A stretch of 64,000 nt of DNA, taken from contig JBJHCZ010000013.1 of assembly GCA_050486285.1 (NCBI GenBank), forward strand, positions 1 to 64,000, given 5' to 3'. The DNA is from JAITWN01 sp050486285. Lineage in GTDB: Bacteria; Pseudomonadota; Gammaproteobacteria; SZUA-140. Below are positions 32,548 through 42,521 of this stretch, one piece after another. Made by a program: the position numbers and the translations under genes. The stretch's first letter is position 1, and every line of letters starts with the position of its first letter. A model generated the notes under the pieces. It worked only from the letters and a program-made list of their open reading frames with translations, ran no database searches and was not told the DNA's origin.

Positions 32548-32973
32548 TCAGGCGCGGTTCAGCGGAAAGCCGGCGCCTTCCCAGGAACGCAGCCCGCCCG
32601 CGAGCTTGTAGACGGTGTGAAAGCCGTTGCCGCGCAGGATCGCCCCGGCGTGGGCCGACTTGCGACCGTTCGCGCAGCACACGATCACGGGGTGATCGCG
32701 ATAGTCGTCGAGATCGCGGATGCGATCCTCGATCACCGAGTACGGCAGGTTGACGGCATTGATTATGTGACCCTTTTCGAACTCGTCGGCCTCGCGGGTG
32801 TCGATGACGACGGCATCGTCGTGATTGATCAGCTGCACCGCCTCGGCCGGTTTGACCTCGCGGTAGCCGAGCAGGCGGGTCTTGCCCAGATTCACGAACA
32901 ACAGCGCAAGGATTACAATGAGCGCCAGGAACAGATACCACTGGTCGGCGATAAAGCTTCCGAATCTTTCCAT
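32548..32973 (-). CDS. Membrane-anchored rhodanese-like protein
   Basis: The 141-residue protein has one N-terminal transmembrane helix (about 12-28, WYLFLALIVILALLFVNL) and a rhodanese domain (about 40-138, VIDTREADEFEKGHIINAVN) with loop VIVCCANGRKSAHAGAIL containing the active-site Cys. It resembles YibN, which precedes grxC/secB in E. coli; YibN is linked to membrane protein insertion, but the enzymatic substrate is unknown. It is divergent from gpmI. There is no grxC next to it. Confidence 0.9.
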   Translation of the reverse strand: MERFGSFIADQWYLFLALIVILALLFVNLGKTRLLGYREVKPAEAVQLINHDDAVVIDTREADEFEKGHIINAVNLPYSVIEDRIRDLDDYRDHPVIVCCANGRKSAHAGAILRGNGFHTVYKLAGGLRSWEGAGFPLNRA

Positions 32974-33118
32974 GAGAGATCGCTGGTCTGAAGCCCCGGG
33001 TCGGGCATGGCCCCGGGGCGCCTGCCTTGGGGGTCACTAGCTTATTCGATATCTTTTTGACGCGCCACCGCGTCCCGATGAGTGTACATTTACTTAAACT
33101 TGGTCTAAATTGAGAAGC

Positions 33119-34687
<1,569 letters not shown>

Positions 34688-34745
34688 TGCGGGGATTTCC
34701 GGAGTTGGCGGACGCTCCGGTTTCGAGAGGGCCCCGGAGGCCGGG

Positions 34746-35924
34746 ATGAGAGCTTTCACTGTCGCGCTCACGCTGCTCTGCCTGCTGATCTTGGGCGCGC
34801 CGGCCGCGTTCGCGGCAGCGGGCGCCGAGGCCGAAAGCCGCGAGACCAGCGCGCGGCTGGATCAGGTGCGCAAGAAGATCGAGGAGCTGCGCGCCGCGAT
34901 CACCGGCGCGCGCGATCGCCAGAGTCGCCTGCGCGAGGAATTGCGCACCAGCGAACTGGCGATCGGCGAGGCCAACCGCGCCTTGCGTGATATCGAGCGC
35001 CAGCGCCGCGCCAAGGACGAGGAGTTGCGCGCACTGCGCGTTCGCGAGGCCGCCGCCCGCAAGGAGCTGTCACGTCACCAGGAAGTCCTGCGCGAGCAGA
35101 TCATCGCCAGCTACACGATCGGACACCAGGGACCCCTGAAGCTGATCCTGAGCCAGCAGGATCCGGCGACGCTCGGCCGCATGCTGACCTGGTACAACTA
35201 TTTCCACCGCGCGCGCGCGGAACAGATCGCCGAGGTCGATGACGGCCTGCGCCGGATCGCCGAACTCGAACGCGACATTACGCGCGAAAGCGAGGCGCTG
35301 GAACGACTCCATGGCGAGCGCACGCGCCAGCTCGCGTCGCTGGAGTCGTCGCGCCGCGCCCGCGGCGAGGTGCTTGCCAAGCTCGACGCGGAGATCCAGA
35401 GCGGCGAGCAGGCGCTGGAGGCGCTGCTGCAGGACGAACGCAGTCTCGCCGAACTGGTCGCGCGGCTGCGCGAGGCGCTGGCGGTCGAGCGTCCGGTGGC
35501 CCCGCCGGGGGATCTGGCGCCGTTTGCGTCGCTCAAGGGGCGGTTGCCGATGCCGGTCGACGGCCGCGTCGTCGCCCGTTTTGGAACTCATCGGCGCGGC
35601 GACAGTCTACCGTGGCGTGGGGTCGTGCTGGCCGCCGACGAGGGCGCCGAGGTGCGGGCGATCTACGGCGGCCGGGTCGTATTCGCCGACTGGATGCGCG
35701 GTTTCGGCCTGCTGCTGATCATCGACCATGGTCAGGGCTATATGAGCCTGTACGGCTACAACCAGAGCCTGTACAAGAACGTCGGCGATCCCGTGCGCCA
35801 GGGGGAGCTGATCGCAACGGTTGGGGACAGCGGCGGACGCGACAGTCCCGGCCTCTATTTCGAGATCCGCCACGAGGGCAAACCGGACAATCCCCTGCAA
35901 TGGTGCCGCGCCGATGTCCGCTGA
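34746..35924 (+). CDS. envC: Murein hydrolase activator EnvC
   Basis: The 392-residue exported protein has a signal peptide (1-23), a long coiled coil (about 28-255, for example QVRKKIEELRAAITGARDRQ and LREELRTSELAIGEANRALR), and a C-terminal LytM/M23 domain (about 265-390). The zinc-binding residues are degenerate: GVVLAADEG replaces HxGxD, and LYGYNQSLYK replaces HLS. This is the EnvC pattern: an activator of the amidases AmiA/AmiB at the septum rather than a hydrolase. It lies between gpmI and the S41 protease. Ribosome site GGAGG precedes the ATG by 7 bp. Confidence 0.92.
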   Translation: MRAFTVALTLLCLLILGAPAAFAAAGAEAESRETSARLDQVRKKIEELRAAITGARDRQSRLREELRTSELAIGEANRALRDIERQRRAKDEELRALRVREAAARKELSRHQEVLREQIIASYTIGHQGPLKLILSQQDPATLGRMLTWYNYFHRARAEQIAEVDDGLRRIAELERDITRESEALERLHGERTRQLASLESSRRARGEVLAKLDAEIQSGEQALEALLQDERSLAELVARLREALAVERPVAPPGDLAPFASLKGRLPMPVDGRVVARFGTHRRGDSLPWRGVVLAADEGAEVRAIYGGRVVFADWMRGFGLLLIIDHGQGYMSLYGYNQSLYKNVGDPVRQGELIATVGDSGGRDSPGLYFEIRHEGKPDNPLQWCRADVR

Positions 35925-36034
35925 TCGTCCGGGGCATCGCGTACCTGCCTCTTGCGCATTGATTTTCTGGTAAAGTAGCCGAATGATTGATAGGAAGTCG
36001 AGTCATGGCCGATACAGGTCATGGAGGTAGTCAA

Positions 36035-37342
36035 ATGAAGATCACGATGAGAAACCTGCTGATTCTGACGGTCGGTCTGACCCTCGGCGTCTCCCTGACC
36101 ATTGGCCACGGCGTGTTCGCGAACCGCGATCAGGGCGTGGCCCCGCTGCCGCTGAAGGAGCTGCGCACCTTCACCGATGTGTTCGCGAACATCAAGGGCA
36201 ATTACGTCGAGGATGTCGACGATCGCACCCTGATCGACAACGCGGTGCGCGGCATGCTGTCCGGGCTCGATCCGCATTCGGCCTTTCTCGATGCCGAGGC
36301 CTACAAGGACCTGCAGGTCGGCACCTCCGGCGAATTCGGCGGCCTCGGTATCGAGGTCGGCATGGAGGACGGTTTCGTCAAGGTGATCGCCCCGATCGAC
36401 GACACCCCGGCGCAGCGCGCCGGCGTCATGGCGGGCGACATGATCGTTCGCCTCAACGACACCCCGGTCAAGGGTATGACGCTGAAGGAAGCGGTGGACC
36501 TGATGCGCGGCAAGCCCGGCACCGACATCACGCTGACGATCGTCCGCGAGGGCCACGACGGCCCGATCAAGACGACGATCACGCGCGCCGTCATCAAGGT
36601 CAAGAGCGTCAAGAGCCGCATGCTCGAGGACGGCTTCGGCTATGTTCGCATCACCCAGTTCCAGTCCGGTACCGGCGACAACCTTGCCGAGGCCGTCGAG
36701 GGACTGAAGAAGGAGAACGGCGGCAAGCTCAAGGGCATCATCCTCGACCTGCGCAACAACCCCGGCGGCGTGCTCAATGCCGCGGTCGACGTGTCCGATG
36801 CGTTCCTGAAGAAGGGCCTGATCGTCTACACCGAGGGCCGCACCGAGAACTCCCGCATCGAATTCAAGGCGACGCCGAAGGACGTCCTCGACGACGCACT
36901 GATGGTCGTGCTGGTCAACGTCGGCTCGGCGTCGGCGAGCGAGATCGTCGCCGGCGCGCTGCAGGATCACAAGCGCGCGATCATCATGGGCGGGCGCACC
37001 TTCGGCAAGGGGTCGGTGCAGACCATCCTGCCGATGAGCGACGGCAGCGCGCTGAAGCTGACGACTGCGCGTTATTACACCCCGTCCGGCCGTTCGATCC
37101 AGGCCGACGGCATCGAGCCTGATATCCGCCTCGAGAACTTCCGCATCGCCTCGGTCGAGGACGGCGGCATCTCCGCGGTCAAGGAATCGGATCTCAGCCG
37201 TCACCTCGACAACGGTCGCAGCGAGCGCGAGCGCCAGCAAGGCGCCGACAAGGACAAGCCGAATCTCGCCCTCGAGGACTATCAGATGTATGAGGCATTG
37301 AATCTGCTCAAGGGCTTGTATATCCTTCAGCAACGCTCGTAA
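36035..37342 (+). CDS. ctpA: Carboxy-terminal processing protease (S41)
   Basis: The 435-residue protein starts MKITMRNLLILTVGLTLGVS with GGAGG about 7 bp before the ATG, chosen over the upstream frame from 35987. It has a signal peptide, a helical N-domain (DVFANIKGNYVEDVDDRTLI), a PDZ domain (about 75-160, GGLGIEVGMEDGFVKVIAPI) and the S41 protease: LDLRNNPGGVLNAAVDVSDA, the catalytic Ser in VGSASASEIVAGALQDHKRA and the Lys in RTFGKGSVQT. CtpA-type proteases trim periplasmic peptidoglycan hydrolases. The envC-ctp linkage is conserved. Confidence 0.93.
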   Translation: MKITMRNLLILTVGLTLGVSLTIGHGVFANRDQGVAPLPLKELRTFTDVFANIKGNYVEDVDDRTLIDNAVRGMLSGLDPHSAFLDAEAYKDLQVGTSGEFGGLGIEVGMEDGFVKVIAPIDDTPAQRAGVMAGDMIVRLNDTPVKGMTLKEAVDLMRGKPGTDITLTIVREGHDGPIKTTITRAVIKVKSVKSRMLEDGFGYVRITQFQSGTGDNLAEAVEGLKKENGGKLKGIILDLRNNPGGVLNAAVDVSDAFLKKGLIVYTEGRTENSRIEFKATPKDVLDDALMVVLVNVGSASASEIVAGALQDHKRAIIMGGRTFGKGSVQTILPMSDGSALKLTTARYYTPSGRSIQADGIEPDIRLENFRIASVEDGGISAVKESDLSRHLDNGRSERERQQGADKDKPNLALEDYQMYEALNLLKGLYILQQRS

Positions 37343-37358
37343 GAAAGCGGGTTCGACG

Positions 37359-37384
37359 GGGCCTGACCCTTCGGGGTCGGGCCC
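37359..37384 (+). other. UUCG-capped intergenic hairpin
   Basis: GGGCCTGACCC (37359-37369), loop TTCG, and GGGTCGGGCCC (37374-37384) form an 11-bp stem (one T-G pair) with a C(UUCG)G tetraloop, 16 bp after the ctp stop. No U-run follows. It may end or stabilise the ctp message while allowing read-through to the deacetylase. Confidence 0.6.
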
Positions 37385-37409
37385 GCGCGGATCGGCCGAA
37401 GGATGATGC

Positions 37410-38318
37410 TTGAGGCATGCCAGCCACACAGGTGACCGCTCGCGGTCGCTGCGCCATTCCCGGGTCCTGCTCACCCGAGTCCTCGCTTCCCTGATCGTTT
37501 CGTCGCTGATGCTTGTCGTGCCGGCGCAAGCCGGTCCGACCTTCGCGGTCTCTCCCGCGGTCAGCATCGTCATCGACGACCTCGGTCATCGCATCGACCA
37601 GGACATGCGCGCCGTTCGCCTCAGGGGCGCGGTCACCTGCGCCTTCCTGCCGCAGGCGCCGCATGCCGGTCGGCTCGCGGATATCGCGCATGCGCGCGGC
37701 AAGGAGGTCATGCTGCACCTGCCGATGCAGGCGATCGGTTCGCGCCCGCTCGATGACGGCGGCCTGCGCGTGACGATGACGCGGGGGCAGTTCGCCCGCG
37801 TCGTGCAGGAAGGGTTGCGCGCGGTCCCTCATGTACGCGGCGTCAACAATCACATGGGCAGCCTGCTGACCCAGTACCCGACCCGCATGCAATGGCTGAT
37901 GGAAGAACTCAAGGGGCATGACAATGCCCTCTATTTCGTCGACAGCTTCACGACCTTCCAGAGTGTCGCCCATACCGTCGCCGCGGAGAATGACCTGCCG
38001 ACCATTCGCCGCGATATCTTTCTCGATGCGCATCGCGATCCGGCCTTCATCGAGGCCCAGTTCGAGGCCCTGATCCGCCGCGCCCGCGAGCAGGGTACCG
38101 CGGTCGCGATCGGCCATCCGCATCCCGAGACGATGAGCTTCCTCGAGGCCAATCTCCACCGCCTCGCCGCCGAAGGCATTGAATTGTTGCCGGTCTCGGA
38201 GTTGATCGAGCGCCGTCGCGCGCTCGAGGATCCGCGCGGCGGCGTCGTGCTTGCGGCCGATCGCTGGGGCGCGGAGAATAAATCCCTGACGCCCGGCGCC
38301 GCCCGCATCGCGAACTGA
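37410..38318 (+). CDS. Divergent polysaccharide deacetylase family exported protein
   Basis: The 302-residue product has a signal peptide (about 1-42, LLTRVLASLIVSSLMLVVPA) and a domain starting VSIVIDDLGHRIDQDMRAVR, then VNNHMGSLLTQYPTRMQWLM and YFVDSFTTFQSVAHTVA. This is the divergent polysaccharide deacetylase group (YibQ type): the IDDLG Asp and NHMGS residues are kept, and GHPHPET appears near the end. It is thought to act on envelope polysaccharide. It starts with TTG at 37410, supported by AAGGA 7 bp upstream; no in-frame ATG exists before the signal peptide. It follows ctp as in E. coli envC-yibQ. Confidence 0.85.
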   Translation: MRHASHTGDRSRSLRHSRVLLTRVLASLIVSSLMLVVPAQAGPTFAVSPAVSIVIDDLGHRIDQDMRAVRLRGAVTCAFLPQAPHAGRLADIAHARGKEVMLHLPMQAIGSRPLDDGGLRVTMTRGQFARVVQEGLRAVPHVRGVNNHMGSLLTQYPTRMQWLMEELKGHDNALYFVDSFTTFQSVAHTVAAENDLPTIRRDIFLDAHRDPAFIEAQFEALIRRAREQGTAVAIGHPHPETMSFLEANLHRLAAEGIELLPVSELIERRRALEDPRGGVVLAADRWGAENKSLTPGAARIAN

Positions 38319-38372
38319 TCGCGCGATCGACCGGACCCGGGCCGGTCATGGCCACGGTCAAGGAGGTGCGCG

Positions 38373-38921
38373 ATGTCCAGAGTCCTGGTTCCCCTTGCGC
38401 AAGGCTGCGAAGAACTCGAGGCAGTCACCATCATCGATCTGCTGCGCCGAGCCGGCATAGAGGTCGTCGCCGCCGGGCTTGACGGACAACCGGTGCGCGC
38501 CAGCCGCGGCACGCAGCTGATACCCGATACGACGCTCGCCGAGGTCATCGACCAGCGTTTCGACATGATCGTGCTGCCGGGCGGACTGCCGGGCGCCGAT
38601 CACCTGAACGCCGACCGGCGCATTCACCAGTTGCTGAAGGAGATTGCCGGTCGCGGCGGCTACACCGCGGCGATCTGCGCGGCGCCGAAGGTCCTTGCCG
38701 ACGCCGGCCTGCTCAAGGACCGGCGCGCGACCTCGTTTCCGGGCGTGCTCGATGCGATGGGTCTCGAGGATACCGAGGTGGTCGCCGACGCGGTGGTCGT
38801 CGATGGCAAGGTCGTCACCTCCCGCGGCCCCGGCACCGCGATGGACTTTGCGCTCGAACTGATCGAGCGCCTGAGCGGTCGTTCGGTTCGCGACAAGGTG
38901 GAGGCTGGTCTGGTGCGCTAG
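38373..38921 (+). CDS. DJ-1/PfpI family protein (YajL-like)
   Basis: The 182-residue protein starts MSRVLVPLAQGCEELEAVTI (conserved Glu near residue 15), with PGGLPGADHLNADRRIHQLL and the nucleophile Cys in AAICAAPKVLADAGLL. The single-domain layout matches YajL/DJ-1 chaperone-deglycase proteins. It could act on oxidative or glyoxal damage; exact activity is debated in the family. GGAGG stands 8 bp before the ATG. It follows the deacetylase by 54 bp, and its stop lies 10 bp before a dispersed repeat copy. Confidence 0.9.
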   Translation: MSRVLVPLAQGCEELEAVTIIDLLRRAGIEVVAAGLDGQPVRASRGTQLIPDTTLAEVIDQRFDMIVLPGGLPGADHLNADRRIHQLLKEIAGRGGYTAAICAAPKVLADAGLLKDRRATSFPGVLDAMGLEDTEVVADAVVVDGKVVTSRGPGTAMDFALELIERLSGRSVRDKVEAGLVR

Positions 38922-38930
38922 CCTCTAATC

Positions 38931-39003
38931 GGGGCCAGAGTCGTTTGATCGCCCGTGTCACAGGCAGACCCGCGCCGCGCAGCGATCAAACGACTCTGAC
39001 CCC
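38931..39003. repeat. Dispersed inverted repeat, copy 3
   Basis: GGGGCCAGAGTCGTTTGATC (38931-38950) and GATCAAACGACTCTGACCCC (38984-39003) are complementary at 19 of 20 positions, around a 33-bp centre. It exactly fills the space between the convergent DJ-1 and ubiB stop codons; the ubiB stop starts at the very next base. Confidence 0.78.
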
Positions 39004-40653
39004 TTACCGCAGCAGCCAGGCTCGGGTCAGCAGGGCAAGGCCGCCCGCCGCCCCCGCCCAGGCAATGACCGGGATTCCGGCAAGCGCAGGCCCGCCGATG
39101 CCGGCGGCGGCGAGGATCGATGCGCTGACCAGCAGCGCCGCACCGGCGATCGCGTGGAACAGGCGACGGTGGTTTCTGCGCATCGTCTCCTCGAGCGCAT
39201 CGATCTGGTCCGAACGCCATTGCACGTGCAGCCTTTCCTCGCGGATACGTTCCAGCGTCTCGAAGGCCATGTCGGCCATGTCCGGCAGTTGCGAGATCCA
39301 GTCGGGGCCGCGGTCCCGCACCTTCTTCAGGAAGGCCCGCGGGCCGATGTTGTCGCGCATCCAGCGCTCGAGGAACGGCTTCGCGGTCTGCCACAGGTCG
39401 AGCTCGGGATAGAGCTGGCGTCCCAGACCCTCGATGTTCAGCAGCGTCTTCTGCAGCAGCACGAGCTGCGGCTGGACCTGGGCGTCGAAGCGGCGCGCCG
39501 CCTGGAACAGTTGCAGCAGCAGGCGCCCGAACGAGATGTCTTTCAGCGGGCGTTCGAAGATCGGCTCGCAGACACTGCGGATCGCCGATTCGAACTCGTC
39601 GACGCGGACATCGCGCGGCACCCAGCCGGATTGTACGTGCAGTTCGGCGACCTTGCGGTAATCGCGGTTGAAGAAGGCGAGGAAGTTGCAGGCAAGATAA
39701 TGCTGATCCTCGTCGCTCAGCGTGCCGACGATGCCGAAGTCGACCGCGATATAGCGGCCCTCGGGCGACACGAAGATGTTGCCCGGATGCATGTCCGCGT
39801 GGAAGAAGTTGTGGCGGAAGACCTGGGTGAAGAAGATCTCGACGCCGCGCTCGGACAGGCGCTTGAGGTCGATACCCTGGCGCCTGAGCGATTCGATGTC
39901 GCTGATCGGCGTGCCGTGGATGCGCTCCATCACCATGACGTTCATCCGGTTCAGCGGCCAGTGGACCTCCGGGATGTACAGCATCGGCGAGTCGAGGAAG
40001 TTGCGCCGCAATTGCGATGCATTGGCCGCCTCGCGCATCAGGTCGAGTTCGTCCATGATGGTTCTTTCATAATCGCCGACGATCTCGCGCGGACGCAGCC
40101 GCGGACCCTCCGACCAGTAGCGCTCGGCAAGCTCGGCGATCACCTTCAGCAGCGCGACGTCGCGCTGTATCAGCTTCGCGATGCCCGGACGCACGACCTT
40201 GACGATGACCTCGCGGCCGTCGTGCATCGTCGCGACATGGACCTGGGCGATCGATGCCGACGCCAGCGGCGTCTCGTCGAACGTGGCGAACACCTCGTTC
40301 AGCGGCTGGTCGTAGGCCTCCTCGATGATCCGGCGCGCGAGCGCGCCCGGGAACGGCGGCACGTGGTCCTGCAGGCGGGCGAGTTCGACCGCGAGATCGT
40401 CGGGCAGCAGGTCGCGTCGCGTCGACAGGATCTGGCCGAACTTGACGAAGATCGGGCCGAGTTCCTCCAGCGCCTTGCGCACGCGCACCGCGCGCGGCTC
40501 GTCGATGCGCCGGAACCAGTGCCACGGCAGCAGATACAGCACGAAGCGCACCGGTCGGAACAGGTGGGTCGCGAGGATGATCTCGTCGAGCCCATGCCTG
40601 ACCAGGACATAGTTGATATGGATGATCCGCAGGATCTGGGCCGGATGGATCAT
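39004..40653 (-). CDS. ubiB: Ubiquinone biosynthesis atypical kinase/ATPase UbiB
   Basis: The 549-residue ABC1/ADCK family protein has the KxGQ motif GPIFVKFGQILSTRRDLLPD, the Ala-rich loop LASASIAQVHVATMHDGREV, catalytic region FFHADMHPGNIFVSPEGRYI with AVDFGIVGTLSDEDQ, and two C-terminal membrane helices (AIAGAALLVSASILAAAGIG and GIPVIAWAGAAGGLALL). UbiB supports ubiquinone synthesis, probably by extracting lipid intermediates. It is the last gene of the ubiE-ubiJ-ubiB block. Its TAA abuts dispersed repeat copy 3. Confidence 0.96.
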   Translation of the reverse strand: MIHPAQILRIIHINYVLVRHGLDEIILATHLFRPVRFVLYLLPWHWFRRIDEPRAVRVRKALEELGPIFVKFGQILSTRRDLLPDDLAVELARLQDHVPPFPGALARRIIEEAYDQPLNEVFATFDETPLASASIAQVHVATMHDGREVIVKVVRPGIAKLIQRDVALLKVIAELAERYWSEGPRLRPREIVGDYERTIMDELDLMREAANASQLRRNFLDSPMLYIPEVHWPLNRMNVMVMERIHGTPISDIESLRRQGIDLKRLSERGVEIFFTQVFRHNFFHADMHPGNIFVSPEGRYIAVDFGIVGTLSDEDQHYLACNFLAFFNRDYRKVAELHVQSGWVPRDVRVDEFESAIRSVCEPIFERPLKDISFGRLLLQLFQAARRFDAQVQPQLVLLQKTLLNIEGLGRQLYPELDLWQTAKPFLERWMRDNIGPRAFLKKVRDRGPDWISQLPDMADMAFETLERIREERLHVQWRSDQIDALEETMRRNHRRLFHAIAGAALLVSASILAAAGIGGPALAGIPVIAWAGAAGGLALLTRAWLLR

Positions 40654-40671
40654 CCTGTCAGCGCTCCCGTC

Positions 40672-41325
40672 TCATGGGCTCGGGGTTCCGCCGGCCTTGC
40701 GCACGGCGATCGCCTGCTCGAGACGGCGTACGCGCTGATCGAGGCGGTCGCCGTCGGCGCGCAGCACGTCGACCGCGGCCAGAAAACGATCGACTTCGGC
40801 GCGCGCCGGCAGCAGCCGGCTTTCCTCATGCAGCCACTCCTCGACGTTGCGTTCGAGGCTGTCGAGGCTCTCGCCCGACCAGCGCCGCAGGTCGCGGGCG
40901 GCGTTGCCGGCCTGGTGCGCGGCGACGTCGCCGACCAGGCGCGAGAGCTGTTCTTCCCAGTCGATGTCGAGTTCGTCGAGCAGCGTCTTGACCCGGCTGC
41001 CGGTCTCGGCGTCGCCGCTGATCTCGGCGTCGCCGGCGAACATCTCCTTGCGCGGGTCGCGGCTGATCGCATTGCGCAGCAGGCCGAGCGGGGTGCCCGA
41101 GATCGTCGTGTCGGGGGCGCGATCGGCCTCGGCCAGCAGACGAACCCGGTCGGTCTCGGGCGCGAGCCAGAATCTGAGTTCGAGGCCGCGCACATGCAGG
41201 CCGATCAGCTTGCCGGCGAGCGGCGCGAGGCGCCGGCGATAGTCCGGATCCATGCGCAGCACATGATTGAGCGTGCGTTCGAGGCCGTCCAGCGCCGATT
41301 GTTTCAATGTGTTCCCGATACTCAC
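40672..41325 (-). CDS. ubiJ: Ubiquinone biosynthesis accessory factor UbiJ
   Basis: The 217-residue protein has an N-terminal SCP2-like lipid-binding domain (about 1-110; LAGKLIGLHVRGLELRFWLA, then DTTISGTPLGLLRNAISRDP) and a C-terminal helical region with coiled coil (LRADGDRLDQRVRRLEQAIA). UbiJ binds polyprenyl ubiquinone intermediates and works with UbiK (2485-2754). It lies between ubiE and ubiB with a 36-bp gap to ubiE and an 18-bp gap to ubiB, as in E. coli. Confidence 0.93.
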   Translation of the reverse strand: MSIGNTLKQSALDGLERTLNHVLRMDPDYRRRLAPLAGKLIGLHVRGLELRFWLAPETDRVRLLAEADRAPDTTISGTPLGLLRNAISRDPRKEMFAGDAEISGDAETGSRVKTLLDELDIDWEEQLSRLVGDVAAHQAGNAARDLRRWSGESLDSLERNVEEWLHEESRLLPARAEVDRFLAAVDVLRADGDRLDQRVRRLEQAIAVRKAGGTPSP

Positions 41326-41361
41326 AGGCCAGATTCCCGTGATTGCGGCGCAGCGGCGCGC

Positions 41362-42123
41362 CTAGGTCTTGTAGCCGTAGTGCAGGGCGACGATACCCGC
41401 AGACAGGTTCAGGTACTCGCAGCGCTCGAAGCCGGCCCTCGCCATCATGCTGCGCAGCGTGTCCTGGTCCGGGTGGACGCGAATCGATTCGGCGAGATAG
41501 CGATAACTGTGCTCGTCATTGACGACGAACCGCCCCATCAGCGGCAGCAGGCGGAACGAATAGGCCTCGTAGAGACGGCCGATCGGCGCCAGCGTCGGGC
41601 GCGAGAACTCCAGCACCAGCAGCTTGCCGCCCGGCTTCAGCACGCGGTGGATCGATGACAGCGCGCGGTCCTTGTCGGTCACGTTGCGCAGCCCGAACGC
41701 GATCGTCACGCAGGAGAAACTGTTGTCCGCGAAGGGCAGGCGCTCGGCGTCGGCAAGCACATGGATGACGTTGCCGGTGATGCCGCGGTCGAGCGCGCGG
41801 TCGCGACCGAGACCGAGCATGGATTCGTTGATGTCCGACGAGATGACGAAACCTTCGCTGCCGACGCGCTGCGAGAAGCCCTCGGTCAGGTCGCCGGTGC
41901 CGGCGGCGAGATCGAGCACGCGGTCGCCGGGCCGCACGCCGGCGAACTCGGTCGCGATGCGTTTCCAGATCCGGTGAATGCCGAACGACATCAGGTCGTT
42001 CATCAGGTCGTAGCGGCGCGCGACCGAGTCGAACACGCCCTTGACGCGACGGGCCTTCTGGTCGACGGCGACCTCTTCGTAACCGAAGTGAGTCGATCCG
42101 GATTTCGGCGGCGTCGTGCTCAT
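41362..42123 (-). CDS. ubiE: Ubiquinone/menaquinone C-methyltransferase UbiE
   Basis: The 253-residue SAM methyltransferase shows FDSVARRYDLMNDLMSFGIH at the start of the fold, the SAM motif RVLDLAAGTGDLTEGFSQRV, CVTIAFGLRNVTDKDRALSS, and RVLKPGGKLLVLEFSRPTLA. It methylates C2 of the ubiquinone ring (and demethylmenaquinone where present). The ATG at 42123 overlaps the DUF971 gene by 4 bp; the longer frame to 42207 is not supported by homology. Confidence 0.96.
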   Translation of the reverse strand: MSTTPPKSGSTHFGYEEVAVDQKARRVKGVFDSVARRYDLMNDLMSFGIHRIWKRIATEFAGVRPGDRVLDLAAGTGDLTEGFSQRVGSEGFVISSDINESMLGLGRDRALDRGITGNVIHVLADAERLPFADNSFSCVTIAFGLRNVTDKDRALSSIHRVLKPGGKLLVLEFSRPTLAPIGRLYEAYSFRLLPLMGRFVVNDEHSYRYLAESIRVHPDQDTLRSMMARAGFERCEYLNLSAGIVALHYGYKT

Positions 42124-42515
42124 GAGCCGGTTGGCGCCCCGGCCGGATCCTCGACGGGGCGGCGCTCGTGACCGGCCTGTCTCAGGCGGTCGAGGTACTC
42201 CGCCCACAGTTCTTCCCGGCGAACGCCGAGTTTGTACAACAGTTCCCAGGAGTAAAGGCCGGTGTCATGGCCGTCGTCGAAGACCAGCTTGATCGCGTAG
42301 CTGCCGACCGGTTCGATCGCGCGAATGTTCACGTTCTCCTTGCCGAGTTGCAGCACTTCCTGGCCGGGCCCGTGACCGCGCACCTCGGCGGAGGGAGAGT
42401 AGACTCGCAGGTATTCGCAGGGCAGCCGGAAGCTCATGCCGTCGTCGAACGCGATCTCGAGCACGCGCGACTTCTGGTGCAGGCGGATGTCCGTCGGTCT
42501 GGGTCTCGTGCTCAT
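42120..42515 (-). CDS. DUF971 (GBBH-like N-domain) protein
   Basis: The 131-residue protein contains the DUF971 core: LRLHQ-type start DIRLHQKSRVLEIAFDDGMS, FRLPCEYLRVYSPSAEVRGH and IRAIEPVGSYAIKLVFDDGH with DTGLYSWELLYKLG. This zinc-binding fold is also the N-domain of gamma-butyrobetaine hydroxylase; stand-alone versions are associated with Fe-S assembly in some bacteria, but no function is fixed. It sits between hslU and ubiE (7-bp gap and 4-bp overlap), the arrangement known from Pseudomonas. Confidence 0.88.
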   Translation of the reverse strand: MSTRPRPTDIRLHQKSRVLEIAFDDGMSFRLPCEYLRVYSPSAEVRGHGPGQEVLQLGKENVNIRAIEPVGSYAIKLVFDDGHDTGLYSWELLYKLGVRREELWAEYLDRLRQAGHERRPVEDPAGAPTGS

Positions 42516-42521
42516 GGCGGC